From Flavobacterium cerinum (GTDB lineage Bacteria > Bacteroidota > Bacteroidia > Flavobacteriales > Flavobacteriaceae): DNA of 64,000 nt. The stretch lies in the NCBI RefSeq assembly GCF_024496085.1, contig NZ_CP101751.1, forward strand, positions 124,001-188,000. The letters run 5' to 3'. Below the pieces are notes generated by a model. That model did no database searches, was not told where the DNA came from, and saw only the letters and a list, made by a program, of their open reading frames with translations. Position numbers and translations under genes: made by a program. This document shows positions 46,151-55,616 of this stretch, piece by piece (the first letter of the stretch is position 1; every line of letters begins with the position of its first letter).

Positions 46151-46420
46151 ATGTATTTAACTAAAGAAGTTAAAGCGGACATTTTCGCAAAACATGGTGG
46201 AAACGCAACCAATACTGGTTCAGCTGAAGGGCAAATCGCGTTATTCACATTCAGAATTAACCACTTGACAGGACACTTAAAAGTAAATCGTCACGATTAC
46301 AACACTGAGCGTTCGCTTGTGAAATTGGTAGGTAAAAGAAGAAGTCTTCTTGACTACTTAAAGAAAAAAGATATCAACAGATATCGTGAGATTATCAAAG
46401 AATTAAACATCAGAAAATAA
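46151..46420 (+). CDS. rpsO: Ribosomal protein S15
   Basis: 89 residues, standard length. TGSAEGQIALFTFRINHLTGHL and SLVKLVGKRRSLLDYLKKKD are the 16S rRNA-binding helices of S15. It joins the platform of the small subunit early in assembly. It is followed by a strong terminator and then pnp, the order kept in many bacteria. Confidence 0.99.
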   Translation: MYLTKEVKADIFAKHGGNATNTGSAEGQIALFTFRINHLTGHLKVNRHDYNTERSLVKLVGKRRSLLDYLKKKDINRYREIIKELNIRK

Positions 46421-46427
46421 TCACTGG

Positions 46428-46455
46428 AAAGAGGCGCCCGCGCGCCTCTTTTTGT
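46428..46455 (+). terminator. Terminator of rpsO
   Basis: Perfect 10-base stem AAAGAGGCGC / GCGCCTCTTT (46428-46437, 46442-46451), loop CCGC, then TTTG. Unusually GC-rich for the region. Confidence 0.92.
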
Positions 46456-46497
46456 TTTGTATATTTTGACAGAAAAAAGTTTGGTTTTTCATTGGGT

Positions 46498-46554
46498 ATT
46501 AGACAACTACACAACAACGACAACAACAACACAACTAAAACCCATTTGTCTAAT
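46498..46554 (+). promoter_or_regulatory. Inverted repeat in the pnp leader with CAA-rich loop
   Basis: ATTAGACAA (46498-46506) pairs with TTGTCTAAT (46546-46554), a 9-base stem closing a 39-base loop made mostly of CAA and ACA repeats. It lies 20 bases before the pnp start. In enterobacteria a leader hairpin mediates pnp autoregulation; a similar role here is inference. Confidence 0.45.
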
Positions 46555-46574
46555 TAAGAATTAAAATTAATTTT

Positions 46575-48737
46575 ATGGTTCCTAAGGTTACCCAAGAAAT
46601 TATCGATTTAGGTGATGGAAGAACAATCACCATCGAAACAGGAAAACTAGCCAAACAAGCAGACGGTTCTGTCGTGGTTCGTATGGGCGATAGCATGTTA
46701 TTAGCAACAGCTGTATCTGCCCGTACAGCCAGTCCAGGAGTGGATTTCCTACCGTTAACAGTAGATTATCGTGAAAAATTTGCCGCTGCCGGACGTTTCC
46801 CGGGTGGTTTTTTTAAGCGTGAAGCGCGTCCAAGTGACAGTGAAGTTTTAACTATGCGTCTTGTAGACCGTGTATTACGTCCTTTATTTCCGGACGATTA
46901 TCATGCGGAAACACAAGTAATGATCCAATTAATGTCGCATGATGAAAATGTGATGCCGGATGCTTTAGCCGGTTTAGCTGCATCAGCTGCATTAGCCGTT
47001 TCCGATATTCCTTTTACGACGTACATCTCTGAAGTTCGCGTAGGACGTGTTAACGGAAAACTGGTTATCAACCCAAGTAAACAGGATTTAGAAAATTCCG
47101 ATATCGATATGATGATCGGTGCATCTCTTGATTCTATTGCTATGGTTGAAGGTGAGATGAAAGAAATCTCTGAAAAAGAAATGGTAGAAGCAATTAAGTT
47201 TGCTCACGAAGCTATTAAAGCGCAAATTAATGCACAGATACGATTACGTGCTGCTTTAGGTCTGACCGAAGTACGTACCTATGAAGAGGAAAAAAATGAC
47301 GAGGCTATTTATGCCAAAGTAAAAGAAGCTGCTTACGATAAATGCTATGCTATAGCACAAGAAGGTACTTCTAAACAAGAAAGAGGTGAGAAATTTGCCT
47401 TGGTTAAAGAAGAAGTAAAAGCCCTTTTTACCGAAGAAGAATTAGCTGAAAACGGTGATTTGGTATCCAAATACTTTTCTAAAACACAAAAAGAAGCAGT
47501 TCGTAATGTAATTTTAGATTTAGGATTACGTTTAGACGGAAGAAAAACAACTGAAATCCGTGGTATCTGGAGTGAGGTTGATTACCTTCCATCAACACAC
47601 GGATCAGCTGTATTTACCAGAGGAGAAACTCAGGCATTAGCAACTGTAACTCTTGGAACTTCAAGAGAAGCTAATATCATTGACCTTCCTTCTGAACAAG
47701 GAGAAGAAAGATTCTATCTTCATTATAATTTCCCTCCGTTCTCAACCGGTGAAGCAAAACCATTACGTGGTACTTCCCGTCGTGAAGTAGGACACGGAAA
47801 TCTGGCACAACGTGCTTTAAAAAACATGATTCCTGCTGACTGTCCTTACACAATCCGTGTAGTATCAGAAGTATTGGAATCAAACGGTTCCTCTTCTATG
47901 GCTACGGTTTGCGCCGGAACATTAGCTTTAATGGATGCCGGAATTCAAATCAGCAAACCGGTTTCCGGTATTGCAATGGGATTAATTTCTGATGACAAAA
48001 CCGGTCGTTGGGCAGTATTATCCGATATTTTAGGAGACGAAGATCACTTAGGTGATATGGACTTTAAAGTAACCGGAACTGCTGATGGTATCACTGCTTG
48101 TCAGATGGATATTAAAATCGAAGGTTTGGCTTACGACATCATGGAGAAAGCATTAGAACAAGCTCGTGACGGACGTTTACACATTTTAGGTAAAATCACG
48201 GAAACAATTGCTCAACCTAATGCTACCGTTAAACCGAAAGCTCCGAAAATCATCAAAATTGAAATCCCTAAAGATTTCATCGGTGCAGTTATCGGACCAG
48301 GTGGTAAAAACATTCAGGCTTTACAAGCGGAAACCGAAACTACAATCGTTATCAATGAAGAAGGTAATCTTGGTATTATCGAGATTCTCGGAACGAATGC
48401 AGCCGGTATGGACAAAGCAATAAGCTCAATCCAAAACACTATCTTCTCACCTGTAGAAGGCGAAACCTATACTGTAAAAGTAGTTAAGGTACTTGAATTT
48501 GGTGCGGTTGTAGAATTTGTACCTGGAAAAGAAACTTTACTTCACGTTTCGGAACTAGACTGGAAACGCGTTGAAAATGTTGCCGATGTAATTAAAATCG
48601 GAGATGTTTTTGATGTAAAATACATGGGTATCGATCCTAAAACCAAAAAAGCTAAAGTTTCTAAAAAAGCTTTACTACCAAGACCTCCGAGAGAAGAGAA
48701 AAAAGAGGAGAAAAAAGACGACAAGCAACAAGGTTAA
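46575..48737 (+). CDS. pnp: Polyribonucleotide nucleotidyltransferase (PNPase)
   Basis: 720 residues. Two RNase PH domains ([35 protein letters not shown]), a helical linker, then KH ([16 protein letters not shown]) and S1 ([20 protein letters not shown]) domains. A Lys/Glu-rich tail ends the protein. It degrades mRNA 3' to 5' by phosphorolysis. Start is ATG at 46575 after a 120-base leader. A terminator follows at 48760-48796. Confidence 0.98.
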   Translation: MVPKVTQEIIDLGDGRTITIETGKLAKQADGSVVVRMGDSMLLATAVSARTASPGVDFLPLTVDYREKFAAAGRFPGGFFKREARPSDSEVLTMRLVDRVLRPLFPDDYHAETQVMIQLMSHDENVMPDALAGLAASAALAVSDIPFTTYISEVRVGRVNGKLVINPSKQDLENSDIDMMIGASLDSIAMVEGEMKEISEKEMVEAIKFAHEAIKAQINAQIRLRAALGLTEVRTYEEEKNDEAIYAKVKEAAYDKCYAIAQEGTSKQERGEKFALVKEEVKALFTEEELAENGDLVSKYFSKTQKEAVRNVILDLGLRLDGRKTTEIRGIWSEVDYLPSTHGSAVFTRGETQALATVTLGTSREANIIDLPSEQGEERFYLHYNFPPFSTGEAKPLRGTSRREVGHGNLAQRALKNMIPADCPYTIRVVSEVLESNGSSSMATVCAGTLALMDAGIQISKPVSGIAMGLISDDKTGRWAVLSDILGDEDHLGDMDFKVTGTADGITACQMDIKIEGLAYDIMEKALEQARDGRLHILGKITETIAQPNATVKPKAPKIIKIEIPKDFIGAVIGPGGKNIQALQAETETTIVINEEGNLGIIEILGTNAAGMDKAISSIQNTIFSPVEGETYTVKVVKVLEFGAVVEFVPGKETLLHVSELDWKRVENVADVIKIGDVFDVKYMGIDPKTKKAKVSKKALLPRPPREEKKEEKKDDKQQG

Positions 48738-48759
48738 TTTTTTATAAAATTAATTCATA

Positions 48760-48800
48760 AAAAGCCCTGATTCTTAACAGAATCGGGGCTTTTACTTTTT
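48760..48800 (+). terminator. Terminator of pnp
   Basis: 14-base stem AAAAGCCCTGATTC / GAATCGGGGCTTTT with one T-G pair (48760-48773, 48780-48793), 6-base loop, followed by ACTTTTTT. Confidence 0.85.
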
Positions 48801-48918
48801 TCACCATTGCGAGAAAAAAATGTTAATTTTTTCAAAAAAAATTTTCCGTACGATATTATTTCTATTTTTGACATTCTTTAAAACTGAAATATTATCAAAT
48901 AAATCCACTATTTTATCA

Positions 48919-49671
48919 ATGATCCTCAAAAACCCACCCAAACAATTATGCATTATAATATTATATACCCTATTTTTTAGCTATTTAAAAACTTCAGCCC
49001 AATCAGAAGAACGGTATATTACTAAAATGCATGACAGTATCGTTGGCAAACAAAGTCTGGCGATAAACAACGGTTATTTTCACTCAAACCCCTACCCGAT
49101 TATCAATGGAAAATATCGCTATTATACTTCATCCGATAAATACCTGAAGGGAACTGTCGTATACGAGAACCAAACCTATTACGACTTCGATGTTAAGTAT
49201 GATTTATTTCAAGACATTCTAGTCTATCAACCTTCGGCAGAATCCGGAAATATAGGGATTGAGCTTGCACAACAGAATGTGGACAACTTCATCATCAACA
49301 ACAAAAAGTTTGTTAACCTAAGCAAAACCGTATCACCAATGATCACCTTTATCAAAGGGTATTACGAAGAGAACCTGGTTGGAAAAAACTTTATCTTTTA
49401 CGTCAAACATCATAAAGACAAAAGAGAAATTACAAACGGAACCCGTACTTATTACGAATTTAATGACAACAATGAATATTACATTTTTCAAAACGGCAAC
49501 TATCACAAAATCGCTTCTAAAAGTGATGTTGTCGCATTATTCCCCGACCACAAAAAGAAAATTAACGATTTGTACAGCATGAACAAATCAACCGAAAAAG
49601 AAAATAAATATCTTTTTTATGAAGACCTAATCCACAAAATAAATTCCCTACTTGAAACTAACCATCCGTAA
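48919..49671 (+). CDS. Secreted protein of unknown function, leads the DUF4249 locus
   Basis: 250 residues from ATG at 48919, which gives a signal peptide ending near KTSAQS; the open frame extends 33 codons upstream without one. The mature protein has alternating aromatic strands (GYFHSNPYPIINGKYRYYTS, GTVVYENQTYYDFDVKYD) and a helical end. I do not recognise the family. Its stop overlaps the ATG of the TonB-dependent receptor (TAATG), so it is translated with it and is probably a periplasmic or outer-membrane partner. TATTTTTG just upstream of the longer frame could serve as a -7 box. Confidence 0.7.
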   Translation: MILKNPPKQLCIIILYTLFFSYLKTSAQSEERYITKMHDSIVGKQSLAINNGYFHSNPYPIINGKYRYYTSSDKYLKGTVVYENQTYYDFDVKYDLFQDILVYQPSAESGNIGIELAQQNVDNFIINNKKFVNLSKTVSPMITFIKGYYEENLVGKNFIFYVKHHKDKREITNGTRTYYEFNDNNEYYIFQNGNYHKIASKSDVVALFPDHKKKINDLYSMNKSTEKENKYLFYEDLIHKINSLLETNHP

Positions 49672-52451
49672 TGAAGAAAATTTTACTTGCTCTGTTCATT
49701 TTAGCATTCAGCCAGTCTGCATTTTCACAAGAAAAACAGAAATTATCACTGGAACTGAATAACGCTGATGTCCCGACAGCTCTAAGCAAAATAGAAGCCG
49801 CTTCCGGTTATAAATTCTATTTTGACAATACCTGGCTGGAAGGCTATAAGACCATTCGTATTAACAAAAACTACAACCAGGCCACGCTTGACGAAATCCT
49901 GACTGATGTTTTTAATAATACTGATTTAAATTTTTATGTTAATCAAAATAGTGTGATCCTGACCAACAACAGTATCATCTATTCCAAACTTGCCGACAAT
50001 TATTTCGGTGAAACCACAACCCGTAAATCAGATGAAATCGTATTTGAAGGCGATCCCGTTTTCTATCAGCAATACGACGACAATACAACTTCCGGCGACA
50101 ACAGAAGTAGTTCGGTTTCCTTAATCGGAAAAGAATCACAGAAAGTCGGAAAAAGCACTTTTGAGCTTTCAGGATATATTAAGAACACCAAAAACGGTGA
50201 ACCGATTTCTAACATTATTATTAAAACCCCGGACAATAAAGCAACGGCAATGACCGATGAAAAAGGGTATTACAGTATTCAGCTTCCTTCCGGTTTAAAC
50301 ATCGTGGAAGTAGAGTCGTTTACTCATAAAAAAATTACCCGCAAAATAATGATGTACAACAACGGAAAACTGAACCTTAATGTTACTGAAAACGTAACTT
50401 TACTGGAAGAAGTAAACGTTCGCGGTAAAAAAAGGGATGGTGTTAAAGGCGCTATTGCCGGAGTAACTTCTATTAGCATGAAGGATCTAAAAAGTGTTCC
50501 GACAGTTTTAGGAGAAAGAGATATCCTTAAAATTGCAACAACTATCCCGGGAATTAAATCGGCCGGTGAAGGTTCTGCCGGTGTAAACGTTCGTGGCGGT
50601 AAAGAAGATCAGAATTTATTCTTACTGGACGATGCTACTTTATACAACCCGGCTCACTTTTTCGGATTGTTTTCCGCGATTAACCCTTATACTATCGATA
50701 AAGCAGATATCTACAAAGGTAGTATCCCGGCTGAATTCGGTGGTCGATTATCATCTGTTTTTGATATTTCCACTAAAAGCGGAAACGTAACTAAATTATC
50801 CGGAGAAGGTGGTCTCGGACCGGTAACCAGTAATTTAATGATCACTACTCCAATTGTAAAAGAGAAATCAAGTTTACTAGTGGGTGCTCGTGCTACTTAT
50901 TCCGATTGGATTTTAAAATCATTGAAGGAGCCGTCTTTAAAAAACAGTCAGGCGAATTTTTATGATGTTATTGCAAAATACAACCATAAGATTAATGACA
51001 ACAATAATATAGAAGCTACTTTCTATTATAGCCGTGATGCTTTTAGTATCACATCGGATTCCTTGTACAAATACAGCAACAGACTGGCTACTTTGAAGTG
51101 GAATCACAAATTCAGTGAAAAACACAAAGGGGCTTTGGTTCTGACTAATTCAGAATACAAATTCAATATCGATTTTGACAAGGTAAATAACCGAAAAACA
51201 TTTGAATACGGTTATAAAATCGACGAAACCCAATTACAGTTGAAGTTCAACTATGATTACGACAAAAAACACAATTTTAGCTATGGACTTTCCAGTAAGC
51301 TTTATGGTGTAAATCCGGGTTATCTGACACCAACCGGTCCAAATCCTTTGCTTTCTCCGGTAGAACTGGACAAACAAAAAGGACTTGAATCGGCTATTTA
51401 TGTGGCTGACAATTACAAAATCAGTGACAAACTATCCTTTAATATCGGATTCCGTTATTCTTTATTTGCTGCTTTAGGTGCTTCTAACCAACGCATTTAT
51501 GCGGATGATCTACCGAAAAGCGATGATACCGTTACCGAAATTCGTACGTTCGGAAACAATGAAGTTGTAAAAACCTACAGTGGATTTGAACCGAGAATTG
51601 CCGTTAAATATGCGTTTACCGAAGATTTTTCGATCAAAGCCGGTTACGACAAAACCTATCAGTATATGCACCTTTTGTCGAGCAATACAACACAATCGCC
51701 AACAGACGTATGGAAGTTATCGGATATTAATGTAAGACCACAGGATGCACAGCAATTCTCTTTAGGTGCTTATAAAACATTTAAAGATGAAATGTATGAA
51801 GTAAGTCTTGAAGGATATTACAAACGCATGAACAATATCCTTGATTACAAAGTAGGTGCCGAAATCATGTTAAACAACAACATGGAAACCGAATTATTAC
51901 AAGGTGAAGGAAAAGCTTACGGAGTAGAATTATTACTAAAGAAAACCACCGGAAAGCTAAACGGATGGATCGGATATACCTATTCCAGAACGTTGATAAA
52001 ATTAGACAGTCCGTTTGATCAGGAGAAAGTAAACAACGGTGATTATTTTGCCGCTAATTTTGACAAACCACATGATTTCAGTGCTGTTTTAAATTATAAG
52101 TTTACAAAGCGTTACAGCTTGTCCATGAACTTTATTTACCAAACCGGCAGACCGGTTACTTATCCGGTAGGTACCTATCAGTTTGGAAATGCGGAATACA
52201 CTTTATATAGTGATCGAAATGCGTTCCGGATCCCGGATTATTACCGTCTGGACATCGGACTAAATATAGAAGGAAACCACAAAATCAAAAAACTGGCACA
52301 TAGCTTCTGGAATATCTCTGTTTACAACGTATTGGGTCGTAACAACCCGTACTCTGTCTACTTCGTAACAGAAAACGGAGAAATTAAAGGTTATAAAACG
52401 TCTATTTTCTCAATCCCGGTTCCTACTATTACTTATAACTTTAAGTTTTAA
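49671..52451 (+). CDS. TonB-dependent receptor with STN signalling domain
   Basis: 926 residues. A signal peptide ends near SAFSQE. An STN (secretin/TonB short N-terminal) domain covers about 22-105 (LSLELNNADVPTALSKIE, ATLDEILTDVF). A Ser/Gly spacer precedes a carboxypeptidase-regulatory-like domain (about 165-245, SGYIKNTKNGEPISNIIIKT), then the plug (IPGIKSAGEGSAGVNVRGGK) and barrel, ending IPVPTITYNFKF. STN domains usually contact an anti-sigma factor, but no sigma/anti-sigma pair is adjacent. Downstream DUF4249 and MG2-like genes overlap or lie within 14 bases and are likely its surface partners. Cargo unknown. Confidence 0.92.
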   Translation: MKKILLALFILAFSQSAFSQEKQKLSLELNNADVPTALSKIEAASGYKFYFDNTWLEGYKTIRINKNYNQATLDEILTDVFNNTDLNFYVNQNSVILTNNSIIYSKLADNYFGETTTRKSDEIVFEGDPVFYQQYDDNTTSGDNRSSSVSLIGKESQKVGKSTFELSGYIKNTKNGEPISNIIIKTPDNKATAMTDEKGYYSIQLPSGLNIVEVESFTHKKITRKIMMYNNGKLNLNVTENVTLLEEVNVRGKKRDGVKGAIAGVTSISMKDLKSVPTVLGERDILKIATTIPGIKSAGEGSAGVNVRGGKEDQNLFLLDDATLYNPAHFFGLFSAINPYTIDKADIYKGSIPAEFGGRLSSVFDISTKSGNVTKLSGEGGLGPVTSNLMITTPIVKEKSSLLVGARATYSDWILKSLKEPSLKNSQANFYDVIAKYNHKINDNNNIEATFYYSRDAFSITSDSLYKYSNRLATLKWNHKFSEKHKGALVLTNSEYKFNIDFDKVNNRKTFEYGYKIDETQLQLKFNYDYDKKHNFSYGLSSKLYGVNPGYLTPTGPNPLLSPVELDKQKGLESAIYVADNYKISDKLSFNIGFRYSLFAALGASNQRIYADDLPKSDDTVTEIRTFGNNEVVKTYSGFEPRIAVKYAFTEDFSIKAGYDKTYQYMHLLSSNTTQSPTDVWKLSDINVRPQDAQQFSLGAYKTFKDEMYEVSLEGYYKRMNNILDYKVGAEIMLNNNMETELLQGEGKAYGVELLLKKTTGKLNGWIGYTYSRTLIKLDSPFDQEKVNNGDYFAANFDKPHDFSAVLNYKFTKRYSLSMNFIYQTGRPVTYPVGTYQFGNAEYTLYSDRNAFRIPDYYRLDIGLNIEGNHKIKKLAHSFWNISVYNVLGRNNPYSVYFVTENGEIKGYKTSIFSIPVPTITYNFKF

Positions 52452-52465
52452 CGATACCCAACGTT

Positions 52466-53656
52466 ATGAAAATAAAATTTTTAACCCGACTAACGTTATT
52501 ATTACTGATCGGTGTCAGCCTGACCAACTGTACCGATCCGTATAAAATGCAAACCGACACCTTTGAAGATGCTTTGGTAGTGGAGGCAACCATAACGGAT
52601 GTACTTCAGAAACAAACCGTAAAGCTTTCCCGCACTTATCGCTTTGAAGATTTCGGCCCCGTTACGGAAGAAAACGCCGATGTTAGCATCATTGATAGTG
52701 ACGGAAACCAATACGATTTTATAGAACAGAATAATGTATACACATCCGTTAACGAATTTAAAGCCGTTCCGGGAAAACAGTACCAACTAACGATTATAAC
52801 CAGTGACGGTAAAAAATATACCTCAACTCAGGAGATTTTACCAACCGCCAGTCCCATACAAGACGTTGTAGCCAATGTAGAAACGGTTAACAATGTAAGA
52901 GGTGTTGAAATCCGCGCTAAGAGCTATGATCCAAGCGGAAACTCGCAATATTATCGTTTTGAATATGAAGAAACCTATAAAGTTATTGCCCCGAAATGGG
53001 TATCGGTTGAAGCTAAACTTTCCGGTCCGAATCCAATGCAACCGATAATAACAATGCAACCGCGAACAACTGAAGCCAGAGTATGTTACAGTACTGATAA
53101 ATCAACAGAAATTCTTTTGGTCAATACAAACGAAGGTCCGGAAGATCGTGTCGATTTCCCTGTTCGTTTTTTGAGCAGACAAAATTACAGTATCAGTCAT
53201 CGCTATAGCATTTTGGTTCGTCAATATGTACAAAATGCTCATGCCTATAATTATTATAAAGCTTTAAAAAGAATGTCCGGTTCCGGAAATATCCTGTCGC
53301 CTAATCAGCCCGGATTCCTTAACGGAAATATAAAATCGGTCAACAATCCGACTGAAAAAGTGATTGGTTATTTTGATGTTTCAACCGTTTCAACAAAGCG
53401 TATTTTCTTTAATTATACTGATCTTTTCCCCGGTGAACCATTACCGGCTTATAAAGTGAGCTGTAATGAACAAGTGCTCAATTACTGCTTTTCCAGTGAT
53501 CCGGCTTGCAAAGGAACTTCTATTTTAAGTTATTTAAATACCAACACCATGGCGATGTATCTATTTGATGAAGCACCGATTTACACCATGGTTCCTGAAG
53601 CCTGTGCCGACTGCACTTCTTTTTCGTCTAACGTAATACCACCATTCTGGGAATGA
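52466..53656 (+). CDS. DUF4249 lipoprotein, copy 1
   Basis: 396 residues. The lipoprotein signal ends in SLTNC, followed by TDPYKMQTDTFEDALVVEAT, the start shared by all five copies. The body is beta-rich, with a conserved C-terminus CADCTSFSSNVIPPFWE. DUF4249 proteins occur beside TonB-dependent receptors in Bacteroidota and are thought to be surface or periplasmic partners; ligand unknown. This copy is 14 bases after the receptor and overlaps the MG2-like gene by 4 bases (ATGA). It is the most divergent from the four-copy array downstream, with the array copies separated from it by the MG2-like gene. Confidence 0.9.
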   Translation: MKIKFLTRLTLLLLIGVSLTNCTDPYKMQTDTFEDALVVEATITDVLQKQTVKLSRTYRFEDFGPVTEENADVSIIDSDGNQYDFIEQNNVYTSVNEFKAVPGKQYQLTIITSDGKKYTSTQEILPTASPIQDVVANVETVNNVRGVEIRAKSYDPSGNSQYYRFEYEETYKVIAPKWVSVEAKLSGPNPMQPIITMQPRTTEARVCYSTDKSTEILLVNTNEGPEDRVDFPVRFLSRQNYSISHRYSILVRQYVQNAHAYNYYKALKRMSGSGNILSPNQPGFLNGNIKSVNNPTEKVIGYFDVSTVSTKRIFFNYTDLFPGEPLPAYKVSCNEQVLNYCFSSDPACKGTSILSYLNTNTMAMYLFDEAPIYTMVPEACADCTSFSSNVIPPFWE

Positions 53657-55371
53657 GAAAAAATATTATACCCCTGATCCTATTAGGAACCTTTAGTTTC
53701 TTTAGTCAAAGTACTATTGCACAAGGTAGTTCTAAAAAAAGTACGCTATCGATTACCGCTAAAGAGCGTGTATACGTACATCCCAACACGAATACGCTAT
53801 TAACAGGTGAATCCTGCTACTATACTCTTTATTGCCTAAATTCGGGTAATAACGCAGCAAGCAGTATCAGTAAAATTGCTTATATCGAAGTAATCGATAC
53901 GGATAGAAAAAGCGTACTAAAACAAAAAGTATATTTGGAAAATGGCGTTGCTCAAGGTGATGTTTTTATCCCTACAACACTAAAAACGGGCAACTATAAA
54001 CTGATTGCCTATACGAATTGGATGCTTAATAATAATGCGACTTCCTTTTTCCAACAGGATCTCGTTATTATTAACCCGTTCCAAGTCACAAAAAATCCCG
54101 TTTCTAAAGAAAGCCTTGTCGTAAAAAACACATCCGATAAAGTTGCCAGTAATTATATCACGATCAACAGTGATAAGAAAAGCTACGGAAACCGGGAAAA
54201 AATCAACCTAAACATTAATCCTGTTGCCAATGGTTCCAAAGGTGTTTATTCCCTTTCGGTAAGAAAAGTAGATGCTCTTACAAACCCATCCGCATCAACA
54301 CCTCAGACTTTTATTTCGAATACAGCGAATGATACACCTTTAGCCGGCGGTACCTTACACATACCGGAATTAAGAGGCGAATTGCTTTCCGGAAAAATCG
54401 TTTCTAAAAGCAACAAGGAAGTTAATCACAAAAACGTTGCATTATCATTACCGGGTAAATCATTTGAGCTAAAGATGGCGGTAACGGATAATGAAGGTAA
54501 TTTCTTTTTCACTTTAGATCGTTATCCGAACAGTAACAATGCCGTTATTCAGGTTGTTGATTCCGAGAGTAACGATTATAGCATTGTTTTACAGGAAGCG
54601 CAGCAAATCGATTTATCACAATTGCGTTTTCCGGAAGCTTTTAATCTAAATCCGGCTTATCGTACAGCAATCGAAGAACGCTCTACGGCCAATCAGATTG
54701 AAAATGCATATTACACCAAAAAAAGAGATAGTCTCGAAGTGGCTCCGCGTACACAACCGTTTTACCATTCGCTTCAAAAAGATTACTTCCTGGATGATTA
54801 TACGCGTTTCTCTACCTTTAGAGAAACTGTAACCGAAATCATTCCGGAACTTTTCTTCCGTGAAAAAAGCGGTAAGTTTTCAATTCATTTGCGAAATACA
54901 TCCACAAACGATGGTTCGATAGATATTCCATTGGTTATGGTTGACGGACTTCTGATTCAGAATACTGACGAATTGTTCCAATACAATACGTATAACATCC
55001 ATAAAATATCGCTAGTTAATAAAGCCTATATCTATGGTCCTATTGTGTATAGCGGTATTGTTAGTATTATCACCAAAAATTTTGACTATCAAACCAAAGC
55101 ATCCGGTGATTTTATTAAAAAGACGGAAATCATCAGACCTGCGAAGAAGAAAACCTATTATAGTCCGAAATATGACGGAACACAAAATCTGGAACGTATC
55201 CCGGATTATCGTTACCAACTGACCTGGTTACCTAATTTACAAATCGATCAGGAAGCTAAAACGGTTTCTTTTTACAGTTCAGATATAAAAGGAACTTTCG
55301 AAATTATTCTGGAAGGATTTACAGAAAAAGGAGAACCGGTATACTCGAAAGATTATATCGAAGTACAATAA
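53653..55371 (+). CDS. Secreted MG2-like protein
   Basis: 572 residues. A signal peptide ends near STIAQG. An MG2-like macroglobulin domain covers about 30-130 (ERVYVHPNTNTLLTGESCYY, GNYKLIAYTNWML). A carboxypeptidase-regulatory-like segment follows near 245-305 (GKIVSKSNKEVNHKNVALSL). The end (IPLVMVDGLLIQNTDELF, YGPIVYSGIVSIITKNFD) resembles a TonB-receptor plug. The layout parallels the 794-residue protein at 33884, but is shorter. It overlaps the first DUF4249 gene and is likely part of the receptor system. Molecular role unknown. Confidence 0.8.
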   Translation: MRKNIIPLILLGTFSFFSQSTIAQGSSKKSTLSITAKERVYVHPNTNTLLTGESCYYTLYCLNSGNNAASSISKIAYIEVIDTDRKSVLKQKVYLENGVAQGDVFIPTTLKTGNYKLIAYTNWMLNNNATSFFQQDLVIINPFQVTKNPVSKESLVVKNTSDKVASNYITINSDKKSYGNREKINLNINPVANGSKGVYSLSVRKVDALTNPSASTPQTFISNTANDTPLAGGTLHIPELRGELLSGKIVSKSNKEVNHKNVALSLPGKSFELKMAVTDNEGNFFFTLDRYPNSNNAVIQVVDSESNDYSIVLQEAQQIDLSQLRFPEAFNLNPAYRTAIEERSTANQIENAYYTKKRDSLEVAPRTQPFYHSLQKDYFLDDYTRFSTFRETVTEIIPELFFREKSGKFSIHLRNTSTNDGSIDIPLVMVDGLLIQNTDELFQYNTYNIHKISLVNKAYIYGPIVYSGIVSIITKNFDYQTKASGDFIKKTEIIRPAKKKTYYSPKYDGTQNLERIPDYRYQLTWLPNLQIDQEAKTVSFYSSDIKGTFEIILEGFTEKGEPVYSKDYIEVQ

Positions 55372-55616
55372 ATAGTTATGTTTTCAATTTTAAGTTTTCA
55401 GGTAATCCGCAAAAGGGAACTCGGGATTACCTGATACTTAAAAGAATTATGAAAGGATCGCTATTTTATAATATAGCTATACATACACTCAGCAACCAAC
55501 TCTACTCTATTTTTTTCTAACAGAAAAGAGTCAGACTAAAATCACACCCGCTGCTCTTCCCGATTTCCGGAACCATTAGGGTTTGCCATTTTAGTATTTA
55601 AAAATAAGAACGTGTT
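55372..55616. promoter_or_regulatory. Spacer with strong hairpin before the DUF4249 array
   Basis: 245 bases. CAGGTAATCC (55399-55408) pairs with GGATTACCTG (55424-55433), a perfect 10-base stem with a 15-base loop and no T run after it, so it is more likely an RNA stability or processing element than a terminator. A 23-codon frame at 55449-55520 has no recognisable features. Confidence 0.4.

Noticed and set aside
55449-55520. 23-codon frame in the spacer before the DUF4249 array
   Set aside because: No signal peptide, no family resemblance and typical of chance in AT-rich DNA.
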